A stretch of 51,271 nucleotides of DNA from Rhodobacteraceae bacterium UBA7436. Lineage in GTDB: Bacteria; Pseudomonadota; Alphaproteobacteria; Rhodobacterales; Rhodobacteraceae. Below, in pieces: positions 50,632-51,271 of the stretch. Below the pieces are notes generated by a model that searched no databases, was not told the DNA's origin, and saw only the letters and a program-made list of their open reading frames with translations. Position numbers and translations under genes: made by a program. The DNA lies in assembly GCA_002478745.1 (NCBI GenBank), contig DLQI01000002.1, positions 1 to 51,271 on the forward strand, given 5' to 3'. How positions within the stretch are numbered: position 1 is the first letter of the stretch; the number at the start of each line of letters is the position of its first letter.

Positions 50632-51271
50632 CTATCGAGTGATGTCGACCCAGACAAGGTGATGGCGGCTGGCGGTCTTGGCTACGTCGGCCAATGGGTC
50701 GTTTGGTTGGGGCCAGAGAACACCACTGTCGGTGATCGTCCACTCGACTGAAGGCAGCACATAATCAACGCGCATGTTCCCCGGTCGGGGTTCTGACCAA
50801 TCGACGGTGTCAGTATCTTGTGTGGGGCTATCTCCGCGCGGTTTGGCGTCTTGGACCCGTTTATCAGCCAATAGGTTGATGATCGCCCTGCGTCGCCCTT
50901 CACCTGTGTTAGGGTCTAGGTTTTCATCACCCGTGATGACAAAGGGGGTGGCGATAGGTTCGCCAACGTGGCCGTCTAAGTATTGCTGCCACAGCCTGAT
51001 TTCGTCGTGATTGCGGTTACCGTTTCGGTCTTCGGGGCCGTCAAATACGGGTGGCGTTGCGTGGAAAGTCATCAGGTGGAATGGCCCGTTGGGGCCGTCT
51101 ATGGGCACGATCCAATGGCCCGTGTTGGGCAGACGTTGGGTGCCCAGCACCTCGGCTGGTAGGAAAGGTTTGCCGTTGAGGACTGGTAGGGATGGATATG
51201 GAACAACGCGCCAGAGCAAAGCTGAGAAATTTTGAACCTTAGCTGCATTGATTGGAAACTTCGACATAACA
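50632..51271 (-). CDS. Endonuclease/exonuclease/phosphatase family protein, N-terminus cut by window edge
   Basis: About 213 C-terminal residues of an EEP-fold protein. Catalytic elements visible are the ATPPVFDGPEDRNGNRNHDE segment (metal/phosphate site), GDENLDPN (the GDxN motif), RVDYVLPS, and the final histidine in ASRHHLVWVDI. An ATG at 51267 could be mistaken for the start, but the frame stays open to the window edge (V before M) and the VMSKFPI stretch corresponds to an internal strand of the fold (usually xLSKYPI). The first 100 or so residues therefore lie beyond 51271. The substrate (DNA, nucleotide or phospholipid) cannot be told. Confidence 0.88.
   Translation of the reverse strand, partial: VMSKFPINAAKVQNFSALLWRVVPYPSLPVLNGKPFLPAEVLGTQRLPNTGHWIVPIDGPNGPFHLMTFHATPPVFDGPEDRNGNRNHDEIRLWQQYLDGHVGEPIATPFVITGDENLDPNTGEGRRRAIINLLADKRVQDAKPRGDSPTQDTDTVDWSEPRPGNMRVDYVLPSVEWTITDSGVLWPQPNDPLADVAKTASRHHLVWVDITR

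Noticed and set aside
51230..51267. ATG at 51267 as a true start of the right-edge gene
   Set aside because: The frame continues upstream to the window edge, and the residues after this Met match an internal strand of the EEP fold.

Overview
The window looks like a chromosomal segment of a marine alphaproteobacterium of the order Rhodobacterales (Roseobacter group) with modest GC. This rests on family content and gene order: rbfA / phosphodiester glycosidase / truB, rsmB / heparinase-like / purH / lspA / DUF3035 lipoprotein / paired M16 peptidases, a RpoE-ChrR pair next to a five-gene FAD protein / DUF1365 / MFS / DUF3833 / SDR operon, and a Liv-type ABC importer flanked by two acyl-CoA ligase-like genes. 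Genes are dense. No gap exceeds about 300 bases, and I see no rRNA, tRNA, CRISPR array or insertion sequence. Both ends cut through genes: an RTX repeat protein at the left and an endonuclease/exonuclease/phosphatase protein at the right.

Region 1 (1-13.6 kb) is mostly housekeeping. On the minus strand lie the RTX fragment, a DUF1643 protein, truB, a periplasmic phosphodiester glycosidase-like protein and rbfA. Divergently come dapB and a small periplasmic protein. After a minus-strand SdhE/SDHAF4-like DUF1674 gene runs a plus-strand series: rsmB, heparinase II/III-like, purH, lspA, a DUF3035 lipoprotein and two M16 peptidase genes (one with the zinc motif, one without). It ends at a strong bidirectional terminator.

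Region 2 (13.6-20.1 kb) appears to handle nucleosides and nucleobases: deoC with a two-domain ALDH16-type aldehyde dehydrogenase on the minus strand, and a xanthine/urate-type NCS2 permease plus a class III aminotransferase on the plus strand. DeoC releases acetaldehyde, and the neighbouring ALDH is a plausible sink for it.

Region 3 (20.2-30.4 kb) holds repair and photo-oxidative stress genes: endonuclease-type mutL overlapping rmuC, a convergent ada, and a chrR-rpoE operon that retains every metal ligand known for ChrR. Divergent from rpoE is a tightly coupled five-gene operon resembling the Rhodobacter sphaeroides sigmaE operon linked to furan fatty acid synthesis. The shared intergenic region has a good RpoE-type promoter (TGATCC, 18-nt spacer) towards rpoE and a weaker candidate towards the operon.

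Region 4 (30.5-36.0 kb) has a LYS1-type saccharopine dehydrogenase, a GST and a histidine phosphatase in one minus-strand operon, then a stand-alone formate dehydrogenase alpha subunit and a WGR protein sharing a bidirectional terminator.

Region 5 (36.1-47.9 kb) has a hybrid PAS histidine kinase and an OmpR-type regulator divergent from a long transport/activation operon: acyl-CoA synthetase, livG, livH, livM, substrate-binding protein, livF and a phenylacetate-CoA-ligase-like gene. An antisense SHOCT-like membrane protein gene sits between livH and livM. The set suggests import of a carboxylic acid followed by CoA activation, sensed by the neighbouring two-component system. The substrate is unknown.

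Region 6 (48-51.3 kb) has an orphan Fe(III)-type ABC permease with two fused domains, a YghU-type glutathione transferase and the truncated phosphatase/nuclease gene. Non-coding items of note are a dispersed repeat (two copies sharing an exact 22-nt core) and an 11-bp-period direct repeat with a hairpin before livH.
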